NCBI RefSeq assembly: GCF_900540665.1
Contig: NZ_UQGV01000002.1
Span: forward strand, 1 to 64,000
Direction: 5' to 3'
Source of the DNA: an uncultured Catenibacterium sp.
GTDB lineage: Bacteria; Bacillota_I; Bacilli_A; Erysipelotrichales; Coprobacillaceae
DNA length: 64,000 nt
Position 1 is the stretch's first letter, and each line of letters starts with the position of its first letter. Of the stretch, positions 55,794-63,446 are shown one piece after another. Below the pieces are notes generated by a model. That model worked only from the letters and a program-made list of their open reading frames with translations, was not told the origin of the DNA and searched no databases. The position numbers and the translations under genes were made by a program.

Positions 55794-56789
55794 TCAAGCC
55801 ACAAACTTTCTATGTGACTCCTTTACATTATTCTGATTAACCATTGCATAATGCATAGTCGTATCTATCTGTGAATGACCTAACAAACTCTGTACCTGTT
55901 CAATAGGCATTCCCTTATCTATAGCTCTAGTAGCTACTGTTCTTCTAAACTTATGTGGATGTACTCTATGTATACCTAAACGTCTACCTAAATTCCTTAA
56001 TCTTATCTCTACACCACTAATTTGTAACCTATTAAAAGGTTTATCTAAAGAGACGAATAGTGCTGGATTATCATCTGTTCGGCTCTTTAGATAATTCTTC
56101 AAGTGTATTTTTGTTCTTGCATCAAAGTATACAGGTCTTTCTTTATTACCCTTACCAAATACAACACATTCTCTATTCTCAAAATCTATATCTTCTATAT
56201 TAATATTCACTAGTTCCCCTACTCTCATACCTGTAGAAGCTAACAAATCAATAATAGCTAAGTCTCTTAAATTATCACAACTATCTCTTAAACACTCTAA
56301 AGACTCATCAGACAAAGTTTCTTTAATCACCTTATCTGTCTTTATCTTATGAATCCTCTTCATAGGACTCTTAAGAATATAGTTTTCTTCTTCTAGCCAA
56401 GAGAAGAAACTACTTAGATTTCTTCTAATATTATCAATACTTACCTTAGAACAATTATTGATCTTCTGATAATCAGTAAGATATGTTCTTAGATGATCTG
56501 TAGTCATGTGTGTAAAGTGTATATCTGTTCTATTCTCCAGCATTACTAAAGTAGACTTATAATATTGAGTTGTTCTTTTTGAACATCCTTCTATCTCTTT
56601 AGATGCAATAAACTTATCTATGAGTTCCATATTAGAATATTCAAAAATATCCTGAATACTATCTTCTTGCATAATAAAAGTTACGTTATCCAGACAAGAC
56701 TTTAATGTTCTATGTAACATTTCCATCTGTGCATTGTCTAGATAACGTAACAATTTCTGTTCAATTTCTTTAATAATAGTTTCTTTCAT
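55794..56789 (-). CDS. Tyrosine site-specific recombinase of the RM locus
   Basis: A 331-residue phage-integrase family recombinase with an N-terminal SAM-like DNA-binding domain (about residues 50-150) and a complete catalytic set: TGMRVGELVNI (Arg), FGKGNKERP (Lys), HPHKFRRTVAT (His, Arg), LLGHSQIDTT (His) and HYAMVN (Tyr). ATG 56789 has GGAGG eight bases upstream. Its place between two hsdS genes matches recombinases that shuffle specificity genes in phase-variable type I systems, not a prophage integrase: no phage genes or att sites flank it. Confidence 0.92.
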   Translation of the reverse strand: MKETIIKEIEQKLLRYLDNAQMEMLHRTLKSCLDNVTFIMQEDSIQDIFEYSNMELIDKFIASKEIEGCSKRTTQYYKSTLVMLENRTDIHFTHMTTDHLRTYLTDYQKINNCSKVSIDNIRRNLSSFFSWLEEENYILKSPMKRIHKIKTDKVIKETLSDESLECLRDSCDNLRDLAIIDLLASTGMRVGELVNINIEDIDFENRECVVFGKGNKERPVYFDARTKIHLKNYLKSRTDDNPALFVSLDKPFNRLQISGVEIRLRNLGRRLGIHRVHPHKFRRTVATRAIDKGMPIEQVQSLLGHSQIDTTMHYAMVNQNNVKESHRKFVA

Positions 56790-56849
56790 GTTGATAACCT
56801 CCGTTACCAACATCATCTACACCCTATTAAACAAATTTATTCAATTATA

Positions 56850-58037
56850 TTAACCAAAATACTCTTGCATTAAGCAATCGAATAGTTCTTGTGATGCTTC
56901 TAATGACTTCTGTATTCGAGACCTTGATTTATCGATTTCTTCTACAAATGACGCGAACTGGTTCTGGAGTTCTAGAGGAGGAATAATTATTGGAAAATCA
57001 TATATATGATTTTGATTTAACTGTCTTTTATCTATTCCGCCAACACAGACTCTGCGAATCAAATCTCTATATTGAGGACTAATTAATATCTGCAAAACAA
57101 AATGTCTGTTTACTAATTCACTATTAATTCTAACAAGATAAACATGTCCATTTATATTTGCAGAATCGTTTTTACCCAAAAATAATGCTGAACGGCCCAA
57201 ACTACTATTTTCAGTATTTATTCGCCCCGTTTTTGTAATTAATATATCACCATAATTCAAAGATGTTTCTTTCATCTTTTTATGTGTGGCTTCATCAATA
57301 TAAACAATATCATCCAATTCTAATCTGTTTTTCCATACATTTTGACTTCTAAAAAACATTATTCCTTCTTTTGTATAATTATCACTACCACCTTTTGGCG
57401 TATTTCCACTACAAATTTTAGAGCATAATTCTCCTAGTTTTATAACTCGCCATGACTTCTCATTCAAAACAGGATCCCCAAACATCTCCACAAATCGGGC
57501 TTTGACCAATTCATCTAATAGTGCTAGTTCTCTTTCATAATTATTTATAGTACTAGAAACGTTATCTAACACTTCGATGATTTTCTTTTGCTGACGCAAA
57601 GGAATCACTGGAATTTTAAATTTTCGAAGTAAAGATAAGTTAATATTATTCTGAGCAACTCCTCTACCTAGATTGTTTACATCTTTCTTTTTTGATTTCA
57701 AATAATAATATAAATACTCTTTTAAAATATTCGAATCTTCTTTTAAAGATAATCCTGCTATTGCTTGGTTTGTACATGCATCGATTTTTAAAATTCCGAC
57801 TTCTCCTAATGTTGCAAATATCGAATATAAAATAGTATCACGTTTTAACATTTTTGTAGAAGAGTTATTTAAACCTTCTTCTGTTATAAATTCTTCAGCA
57901 GAATCTATATACTTCGATTTCATATCTTTAATTTTTATCCAAGGTATATTCCCGTTATTCCAATAATTAGGCTTTGATCTAGAAGGAGTTCCCCCAGATA
58001 CAATTGTACATATTTCTTCAAGCTTTACATATTCCAC
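56850..58037 (-). CDS. hsdS: Type I restriction specificity subunit S, hsdM-proximal copy
   Basis: 395 residues: TRD1 (residues about 1-165), conserved region LALLDELVKARFVEMFGDP, TRD2, and the second conserved region IPPLELQNQFASFVEEIDKS. Start is GTG at 58037 in the same operon as hsdM, 45 bases after its stop. Between them a short leader frame with an excellent ribosome-binding site (AAAGGAG) ends a few bases before this GTG, which suggests translational coupling. This copy is likely the one in use. It is directly repeated around the recombinase gene with the hsdS at 54650. Confidence 0.9.
   Translation of the reverse strand: MEYVKLEEICTIVSGGTPSRSKPNYWNNGNIPWIKIKDMKSKYIDSAEEFITEEGLNNSSTKMLKRDTILYSIFATLGEVGILKIDACTNQAIAGLSLKEDSNILKEYLYYYLKSKKKDVNNLGRGVAQNNINLSLLRKFKIPVIPLRQQKKIIEVLDNVSSTINNYERELALLDELVKARFVEMFGDPVLNEKSWRVIKLGELCSKICSGNTPKGGSDNYTKEGIMFFRSQNVWKNRLELDDIVYIDEATHKKMKETSLNYGDILITKTGRINTENSSLGRSALFLGKNDSANINGHVYLVRINSELVNRHFVLQILISPQYRDLIRRVCVGGIDKRQLNQNHIYDFPIIIPPLELQNQFASFVEEIDKSRSRIQKSLEASQELFDCLMQEYFG
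57475..57501. repeat. Central 27-bp repeat shared by both hsdS genes (copy 1)
   Basis: Identical 27 bases at 55149-55175, same orientation. See the other copy. Additional identical blocks are 56921-56941 with 54703-54723 (21 bp) and 56953-56978 with 54735-54760 (26 bp). Confidence 0.8.
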
Positions 58038-58045
58038 CCTAATTC

Positions 58046-58060
58046 TACAAATGCAGATTT
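58046..58060. repeat. 15-bp direct repeat, site A (between hsdM and hsdS)
   Basis: TACAAATGCAGATTT, identical to 55721-55735. It lies inside the short leader frame after hsdM that carries the AAAGGAG ribosome-binding site. Exchange with site B would put the distal hsdS behind that signal. Confidence 0.6.
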
Positions 58061-58082
58061 ATCACCCACATTTAGCTCCTTT

Positions 58083-59543
58083 CTAGTCCTTCAATAAAGA
58101 CTTTAATTCCTCAATACTCTCTTCTATCTCTTTATTAAGTGCTTCAATATCACCTAATATCTCATGAGTAGGACGATACTCAACCTTCTCATAAACAATC
58201 TCTTTATATTTATTAATAGAAAGATCATAATCATTCTCTGCAATCTCTTCCTTAGGTACAAAGAAACTCTGTTCTGTTCTCTTTCTATCCTTCTCTTCAT
58301 CTAAATGTTCATATCTATGAATAATATCAGGAATATCATTCTCTTCTACTGGTGAACGTTTATCATCTAATGAAAGCCCATCAGCTTTCATATCATAGAA
58401 CCAAACATTATCAGTACCACCTGTAGTAGTCTTAGTAAATACTAATATAGCTGTAGATACACCTGCATATGGTTTAAATACACCACTAGGCATAGAAATA
58501 ACTGCATGTAACTGGTTATTCTCTACTAGTTCTTTTCTAATACTCTTATGTGCTTTACTAGAACCAAATAATACACCATCAGGTACGATACATGCACATC
58601 TACCACCAACCTGTAATGAACGTAAGAATAACGCAATAAATAACAATTCTGTCTTCTTAGTCTTACATACAGATAATAAGTTTTCTGCAACTACCTCATA
58701 GTCTAATGACCCTTTAAAAGGTGGATTAGCTAAGATAAGAGAGTACTTATTTTCATCAATATTCTGCTGTGAAAGACTATCTCTATATTCTATCTGTGGA
58801 TTATCTACATAATGAGAAATAAGGTTCATAGCCCCAATTCTAAGCATTGTAGAATCCATATCAAAACCATTAAACATCTTATTATTAAAATGTTCTTTAA
58901 GTTTATCATCTAAGAATAATTCTTCATGTTTTTCTCTTAAGTATTCTTCAGCACCAATAAGGAATCCTGCAGTCCCCATTGCTGGATCACATATTGTATC
59001 TGTAGGTACAGGTTTTACAAGATTAACCATCATATTAATAATATGTCTTGGGGTTCTAAACTGTCCATTTGTACCAGAATTATTAAGCTTATTTAATAGG
59101 TATTCGTATAAATCACCTTTTATATCTGCTTCTTCTGTATTGAGTCCTTCTATTCCTGTAACTACTTTCTGTAATAGGTTTGCAGTAGGAATCTTAAAGA
59201 TGGCATCTCTCATAAATCTTGCATAAGAAGATTCACCATCACCCTTCAAATTCTTAATGAATGGGAATAATTCATCATTCATGATTTGATACATCTTATC
59301 AGCACTACCAATATCTTTAAAATGATGCCATCTCAAATATGGTTTATCTTTAGGGAATAAACCCTCATAATCCATCCCAAATAGTTCAGCATCTGCTTCA
59401 TTCTTTGTTTCTACTTCATCTAATTGTTTAATAAACATAAGATAAGTGAATTGTTCAATGACATCTAAAGGATTAGTAATCCCTCCTGTCCAGAACGACT
59501 CCCATATCTTATCTACCTTATTCTTTAATTCTCCTGTTAACAT
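58083..59543 (-). CDS. hsdM: Type I restriction-modification methyltransferase subunit M
   Basis: 486 residues, N6-adenine methyltransferase. An N-terminal helical domain (about 1-140) precedes the catalytic domain with the SAM motif DPAMGTAGFLIGAEE and LANPPFKGSLDY (NPPF, catalytic). With S it forms the M2S methylase and with R the complete enzyme. It has its own promoter (extended -10 TGTTATAAT at 59566-59574, minus strand) downstream of a terminator, and AAGGAG before the ATG. Confidence 0.97.
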   Translation of the reverse strand: MLTGELKNKVDKIWESFWTGGITNPLDVIEQFTYLMFIKQLDEVETKNEADAELFGMDYEGLFPKDKPYLRWHHFKDIGSADKMYQIMNDELFPFIKNLKGDGESSYARFMRDAIFKIPTANLLQKVVTGIEGLNTEEADIKGDLYEYLLNKLNNSGTNGQFRTPRHIINMMVNLVKPVPTDTICDPAMGTAGFLIGAEEYLREKHEELFLDDKLKEHFNNKMFNGFDMDSTMLRIGAMNLISHYVDNPQIEYRDSLSQQNIDENKYSLILANPPFKGSLDYEVVAENLLSVCKTKKTELLFIALFLRSLQVGGRCACIVPDGVLFGSSKAHKSIRKELVENNQLHAVISMPSGVFKPYAGVSTAILVFTKTTTGGTDNVWFYDMKADGLSLDDKRSPVEENDIPDIIHRYEHLDEEKDRKRTEQSFFVPKEEIAENDYDLSINKYKEIVYEKVEYRPTHEILGDIEALNKEIEESIEELKSLLKD

Positions 59544-59565
59544 ATAGCTCTCCTTATCATTCGCT

Positions 59566-59574
59566 ATTATAACA
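59566..59574 (-). promoter_or_regulatory. Extended -10 promoter of hsdM
   Basis: TGTTATAAT on the minus strand, directly after a terminator and about 20 bases before the hsdM ribosome-binding site. No good -35 is needed for extended -10 promoters. Confidence 0.55.
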
Positions 59575-59577
59575 TAA

Positions 59578-59615
59578 AAAAATCCTCATCATTGTAATCA
59601 ATTCAATAATGAGGA
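59578..59615 (-). terminator. Terminator after the 206-residue gene
   Basis: Minus-strand stem ATCCTCATTATTG/CAATGATGAGGAT with a 9-nt loop followed by seven T. Confidence 0.85.
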
Positions 59616-59624
59616 TCACTTTTG

Positions 59625-60245
59625 TTATGCAGCCAATTCAAATATATGTTTTTGTGCTAAAAGATACTTCTGTAAATTCAAAAGAATGTTATCAGAAGAA
59701 CTTAATTCGTCATCTGCTAGGTCAACTGAATTATCTTTTGCAAGTTTGATAGTATACTCATAAATACGATTGACAAGTACACTTAATTCTTCTGTCGTCA
59801 ATTCAATCTTAATCTTTTCATAATTATTATTCTGCTTGAGTTCTTCTAAAGAATCCATCAAACAATTGATAGACTCCATACTCAATTTACCTGAACGAAC
59901 ATCATCAATATAATCTCGTAATGCTGCATGATAGTTCTGTACCACTTCAGGTTCTCTACTTTTTATTTTATGATACACTACACCACCGACTGTAATAGCC
60001 CCTGTAACTAAAGCCCCAATAATAAGTTCTTTTTTCCTATTCTTTGCAACTTGCATAATTTTACTTCCAACCTTTTGGATTTGATCAGCTTGCTCCATTT
60101 TGACAGGTTCAAGATGTTTCACAATTCGACCTTTATTTGGTCCAATTGCAACTCTCACAACACCACCAATTCTACGATATTCTCCAGTTGCTAATTTTGT
60201 CATGATATCCATCGGAATATCAAATGATTCTGTTACTACTGCCAT
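59625..60245 (-). CDS. Hypothetical protein with one membrane segment
   Basis: 206 residues: an N-terminal part rich in basic and Gly residues (EYRRIGGVVRVAIGPNKGR), one membrane helix (about residues 73-92, ELIIGALVTGAITVGGVVYH) and a charged, helical C-terminal cytoplasmic or surface domain. No family recognised. It follows the MerR-like zinc-ribbon gene by about 50 bases and has its own good ribosome-binding site (GGAG), so the two likely form an operon next to hsdM. Confidence 0.75.
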   Translation of the reverse strand: MAVVTESFDIPMDIMTKLATGEYRRIGGVVRVAIGPNKGRIVKHLEPVKMEQADQIQKVGSKIMQVAKNRKKELIIGALVTGAITVGGVVYHKIKSREPEVVQNYHAALRDYIDDVRSGKLSMESINCLMDSLEELKQNNNYEKIKIELTTEELSVLVNRIYEYTIKLAKDNSVDLADDELSSSDNILLNLQKYLLAQKHIFELAA

Positions 60246-60296
60246 ATGTTATTCTCCTTTTTTACTTCATTACATAACAAGTATATTTCGCGAAGT

Positions 60297-60986
60297 TCAT
60301 TCATCATCTAATAATGATACATCAACCTCCTCAGAATCAAATACTCCTACTGGGTATTCTCTCTTCCAACCTGAAATACGAATAACCTTACCACAAGATG
60401 GACACTCATAATTGTCTTCGCTATCAAAATACTTTATAAAATCTGGTCCCATACCATTTTCTCTTTCATCACTGCTCTCCGACCAAAGATACTCTTCTAA
60501 ATCTACACTATTCTCTGTACCACAGTTAGGACATTTAAAGTTCTCCATCATATCTAACTCAAACTGCCAATCTTCACAATCCATAAATTCTTCACCTTCA
60601 CCCTCACGTCTTTTTATTTCTGTCAAGTAATAATCTGACGGCATAGAATCATACTGAATATCATCATCAAGTAATTCTGCCGATAAATTAAGAGCACCAT
60701 TTATTTGTTGAAATTTGTCTTCCATCATTTTTATTCTGTTCTTAATTGCTTCTTTAAATGATACTTTTCCCAAATCTATTTTCTTGATATCGTCACATGT
60801 CAAACCTGCTTTAGTAAGCACTACTAATTGCTTTAGTCTATCAATATCATTAGCTGTATAACCAGCTGTTGTTATCTCAGATGTAAAAACACCCTTTTTC
60901 TTAAAATATTTTAATCGTTCATTTTTTATTCTGAGCAATTCACAAACTTCTTTTGCCTGTTTTATTACTACTTTTTCTTTGTTCAT
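60297..60986 (-). CDS. MerR-like regulator with C-terminal zinc ribbons
   Basis: About 229 residues. The N-terminal third is a MerR-type winged helix (AKEVCELLRIKNERLKYFKKKGVFTS...AGYTANDIDRLKQL) with a dimerisation helix; the C-terminal part has two CxxC motifs (CPNCG and CPSCG, 40 residues apart) and an acidic tail, which suggests zinc binding, instead of the usual metal- or drug-binding domain. ATG 60986 is chosen (GGAG nine bases upstream); a TTG six bases earlier is too close to it. The promoter has the unusual MerR-type 20-base spacer. Confidence 0.78.
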   Translation of the reverse strand: MNKEKVVIKQAKEVCELLRIKNERLKYFKKKGVFTSEITTAGYTANDIDRLKQLVVLTKAGLTCDDIKKIDLGKVSFKEAIKNRIKMMEDKFQQINGALNLSAELLDDDIQYDSMPSDYYLTEIKRREGEGEEFMDCEDWQFELDMMENFKCPNCGTENSVDLEEYLWSESSDERENGMGPDFIKYFDSEDNYECPSCGKVIRISGWKREYPVGVFDSEEVDVSLLDDE

Positions 60987-61010
60987 ACTCAATATCTCCT
61001 TTCTGATTCC

Positions 61011-61042
61011 ATCTTACACGATGGGGACAATCTCCCCGTCAA
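61011..61042 (-). promoter_or_regulatory. MerR-type promoter with palindromic spacer
   Basis: Minus-strand TTGACG (61037-61042) and TAAGAT (61011-61016) are 20 bases apart, the over-long spacing seen in MerR-controlled promoters, with the dyad GGGGA-N5-TCCCC (61023-61037) inside the spacer. The MerR-like protein encoded right after it probably binds here and autoregulates the operon. Confidence 0.65.
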
Positions 61043-61398
61043 GCATTTAATAATTTTTATTGTAATATCTTCAAATATTCTATTTTCGTAGCATAGAATA
61101 CTCAGATATGGAAGCAAAGAATTTTAAGTTAGTCACCTAAACATTTATAAAATTCATATCCATTACAGCAATAATTACCTATCCTATAATTATTCTTTAT
61201 CAATTTTTTTAACTCGAACATTTGCTAAATTCACAGAAGTTAAAAAAAGCTAATCAATTTACAGAATAGAATTGTATACGGTTATTTCGTTACCTAGAAG
61301 AATTACTGCCTTCTATCTACTTTAATCTTTAACTCTACTATTAGTACAAATACTCTTCTTATCTTTTACTATTATAACACGATTCACTTTTCTAAAAA
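61043..61398. other. Intergenic region upstream of the MerR-like gene
   Basis: About 350 AT-rich bases without a convincing gene. A minus-strand extended -10 (TGTTATAAT at 61371-61379) just downstream of a terminator could start a long 5' leader or small RNA towards the MerR-like gene. Confidence 0.4.
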
Positions 61399-61422
61399 AA
61401 ACAACCCTTTCGGGTTGTCCTA
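61399..61422 (-). terminator. Terminator downstream of the pepF region
   Basis: Minus-strand stem ACAACCC/GGGTTGT with loop GAAA (stable GNRA-type) followed by TTTTTTT. Confidence 0.85.
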
Positions 61423-61443
61423 TGACTTCTTGCTCACGGCATA

Positions 61444-61535
61444 TTAAAAATTATAATAAGAATACAATCCTATTAATCCTAAAGCTAACATAATTAACAA
61501 AATTGAAAGAATTATTTTTTTGTTTTTAAATCCAT
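61444..61535 (-). pseudogene. Possible small membrane peptide with frameshift
   Basis: An ATG at 61535 starts MDLKTKK and stops at a TAA formed by a run of seven A. One extra A would give a 30-residue membrane peptide (KIILSILLIMLALGLIGLYSYYNF). It lies between the pepF stop and the terminator that ends this transcript. It may be a frameshifted small gene, a slippage product or a chance frame. Confidence 0.3.
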
Positions 61536-61550
61536 GCTAATCTCTCATTC

Positions 61551-63350
61551 TTATAGCTTCTTTAATGTTTCTTCTACATCATCTAGAATCTGACTAAATT
61601 TAGTCAATGCTCTAGAAACAGGTTCTGGTGTACTAAAATCTACACCTGCATGCTTTAACTCATCTAATGGATATGCACTACCACCCATTGATAAGAACTC
61701 TAAGTATCTCTTTACTGCACCTTCTTCATTATTAAGAATTGCTTCACTTAGTGCAACAGCTGCACAATAGCTTGTTGCGTACTTATATACATAGAATGGT
61801 CTATAGAAATGAGGAATTCTAGCCCATTCGTATTGTACTTCATCATCAATCACAAGATCTTCACCAAAATAATCCTTGATTAAGTTCTTATATAATGCAT
61901 TCATGCTTGCTGCAGTGATGGCTTCTCCTCTTTCAGCCATAGCATGTGCATCTCTTTCAAATTCCGCAAACATTGTCTGACGATAAACAGTTCCCTTGAA
62001 ACCATCTAGATAATGGTTTAATAAAGCAAGACGTTCTTTAGGTTCTGCAGTCTTCTGTAATAACTGTTCTACAAGTAAGTTTTCGTTCACTGTAGAGGCT
62101 ACTTCAGCTACAAAGAGTGTATAGTCTGCATTCTGTGGTGTCTGAGCATGATTAGAAAGCCATGTATGCTGTGAATGACCCATTTCATGGGCAATTGTAC
62201 TCACACTATCTAATGTACCTGTAAAACTAGTAAGAATGTATGGATTAGAGTCATAAGTACCACTAGAGAAAGCACCACCACGTTTACCATTATTAGGATA
62301 AACATCAATCCATCTATCCTTATATGCCTGTTTTACTCTATTCACGTAGTCCGCGCCAAGAGGTGTGACTGCATCTAGGACCATCTGCTGTGCTTCTTCA
62401 TAAGTATATGACTTAGTTGATCCAGCAACTAAAGGTGTATAAACATCATAATAATGGAGTTCATCTAAACCAAGCATCTGTTTTCTTAAACGTACATAAC
62501 GATACATTTCAGGCATGAACTTTCTTACTGTATCTACTAGACTATCATAAACAACACCAGGTACATGTTCATAAGCCATGCTCATGGCTCTTGAAGAATC
62601 ATAGTGTCTCACTTGTGCTTCTGCTACTGCTTCTTTAATACATGCATTATATGTAGAGGCAAAGGTATTAATATGTTCCTTGAATCCTTTATAGAAAGAT
62701 TTAAAGGCATTTAATCTAAGTGTACGGTCTTCACTCATCTGTAAAAGAATATAGTTAGACTGGTTAAGTTCATGTACTTCTCCATTTGAATCAGTCACAG
62801 ATTCAAATGTCATATCAGCATCTTGTAAGCTTTCAGAAATCTTACTAGGCGCACCTAATGTTTCTGTAAAGGCCGCAAGAAGTGCTTCTTCTTTTGCACT
62901 TAATACATGAGGTTTCTGATCTAATAACTTCTGCATATTAAATGCATATGGTTTTAAATCATCTGAATGTACAATTGCTTCTAAAACTTCTTCATCAAGT
63001 GATAGGATTTCTGGTTCAGCAAAGCTGATAGCTGTCGCATAAGCTGTATAGACCTGATAAGCCTTTGCTTCCATTGCCTGTGCGTCACTATCTCTTGTAT
63101 CTTCACAATTTCTAAGTGATGCATAGCAATAGAAATCAGATAATTTTCTACCTAGATGTGTATCAAAATCAAAGAATTCTCTGATTGTTTTTGCATTATT
63201 GAGTTTACCCTGATAATTCACTAATTTCTTGATCATATCTTCAAGTTCAGGTAATGCGTTATTCCATTCTTCATCATTTTTATAAAGTGTTGAGAGATCC
63301 CACATATATTGTGGATCCATATCTTTACGTTCTTTCATTGTTTCTGCCAT
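61551..63350 (-). CDS. pepF: Oligoendopeptidase F
   Basis: M3-family zinc metallopeptidase of 599 residues that degrades peptides of about 7-17 residues in the cytoplasm. The zinc motif TIAHEMGHSQHTW (HExxH) is at about residues 385-397, with the third ligand Glu about 25 residues later (VAEVASTVNENLL). The start has GGAG seven bases upstream. The N-terminal part matches the family (DPQYMWDLSTLYKNDEEW). Confidence 0.96.
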   Translation of the reverse strand: MAETMKERKDMDPQYMWDLSTLYKNDEEWNNALPELEDMIKKLVNYQGKLNNAKTIREFFDFDTHLGRKLSDFYCYASLRNCEDTRDSDAQAMEAKAYQVYTAYATAISFAEPEILSLDEEVLEAIVHSDDLKPYAFNMQKLLDQKPHVLSAKEEALLAAFTETLGAPSKISESLQDADMTFESVTDSNGEVHELNQSNYILLQMSEDRTLRLNAFKSFYKGFKEHINTFASTYNACIKEAVAEAQVRHYDSSRAMSMAYEHVPGVVYDSLVDTVRKFMPEMYRYVRLRKQMLGLDELHYYDVYTPLVAGSTKSYTYEEAQQMVLDAVTPLGADYVNRVKQAYKDRWIDVYPNNGKRGGAFSSGTYDSNPYILTSFTGTLDSVSTIAHEMGHSQHTWLSNHAQTPQNADYTLFVAEVASTVNENLLVEQLLQKTAEPKERLALLNHYLDGFKGTVYRQTMFAEFERDAHAMAERGEAITAASMNALYKNLIKDYFGEDLVIDDEVQYEWARIPHFYRPFYVYKYATSYCAAVALSEAILNNEEGAVKRYLEFLSMGGSAYPLDELKHAGVDFSTPEPVSRALTKFSQILDDVEETLKKL

Positions 63351-63408
63351 AATCTTGCTCCTTTCAATGAGTTAGTTATAGTATACCACTCATTTGTATT
63401 TCACACAC

Positions 63409-63437
63409 AAAAAAAGATGATTCCAAAGGAATCATCT
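63409..63437 (-). terminator. Terminator after tpiA
   Basis: Perfect minus-strand stem AGATGATTCC/GGAATCATCT with loop TTT followed by seven T. Confidence 0.85.
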
Positions 63438-63446
63438 CTTAAATAA

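Noticed and set aside
55794..56789. Recombinase as a prophage integrase
   Set aside because: No phage genes, no tRNA att site and it is embedded between two hsdS genes, so a role in the RM locus is more likely.
54650..58037. Classical invertible hsdS locus with inverted repeats
   Set aside because: Both hsdS genes and the shared blocks are in the same orientation; I found no inverted copy.
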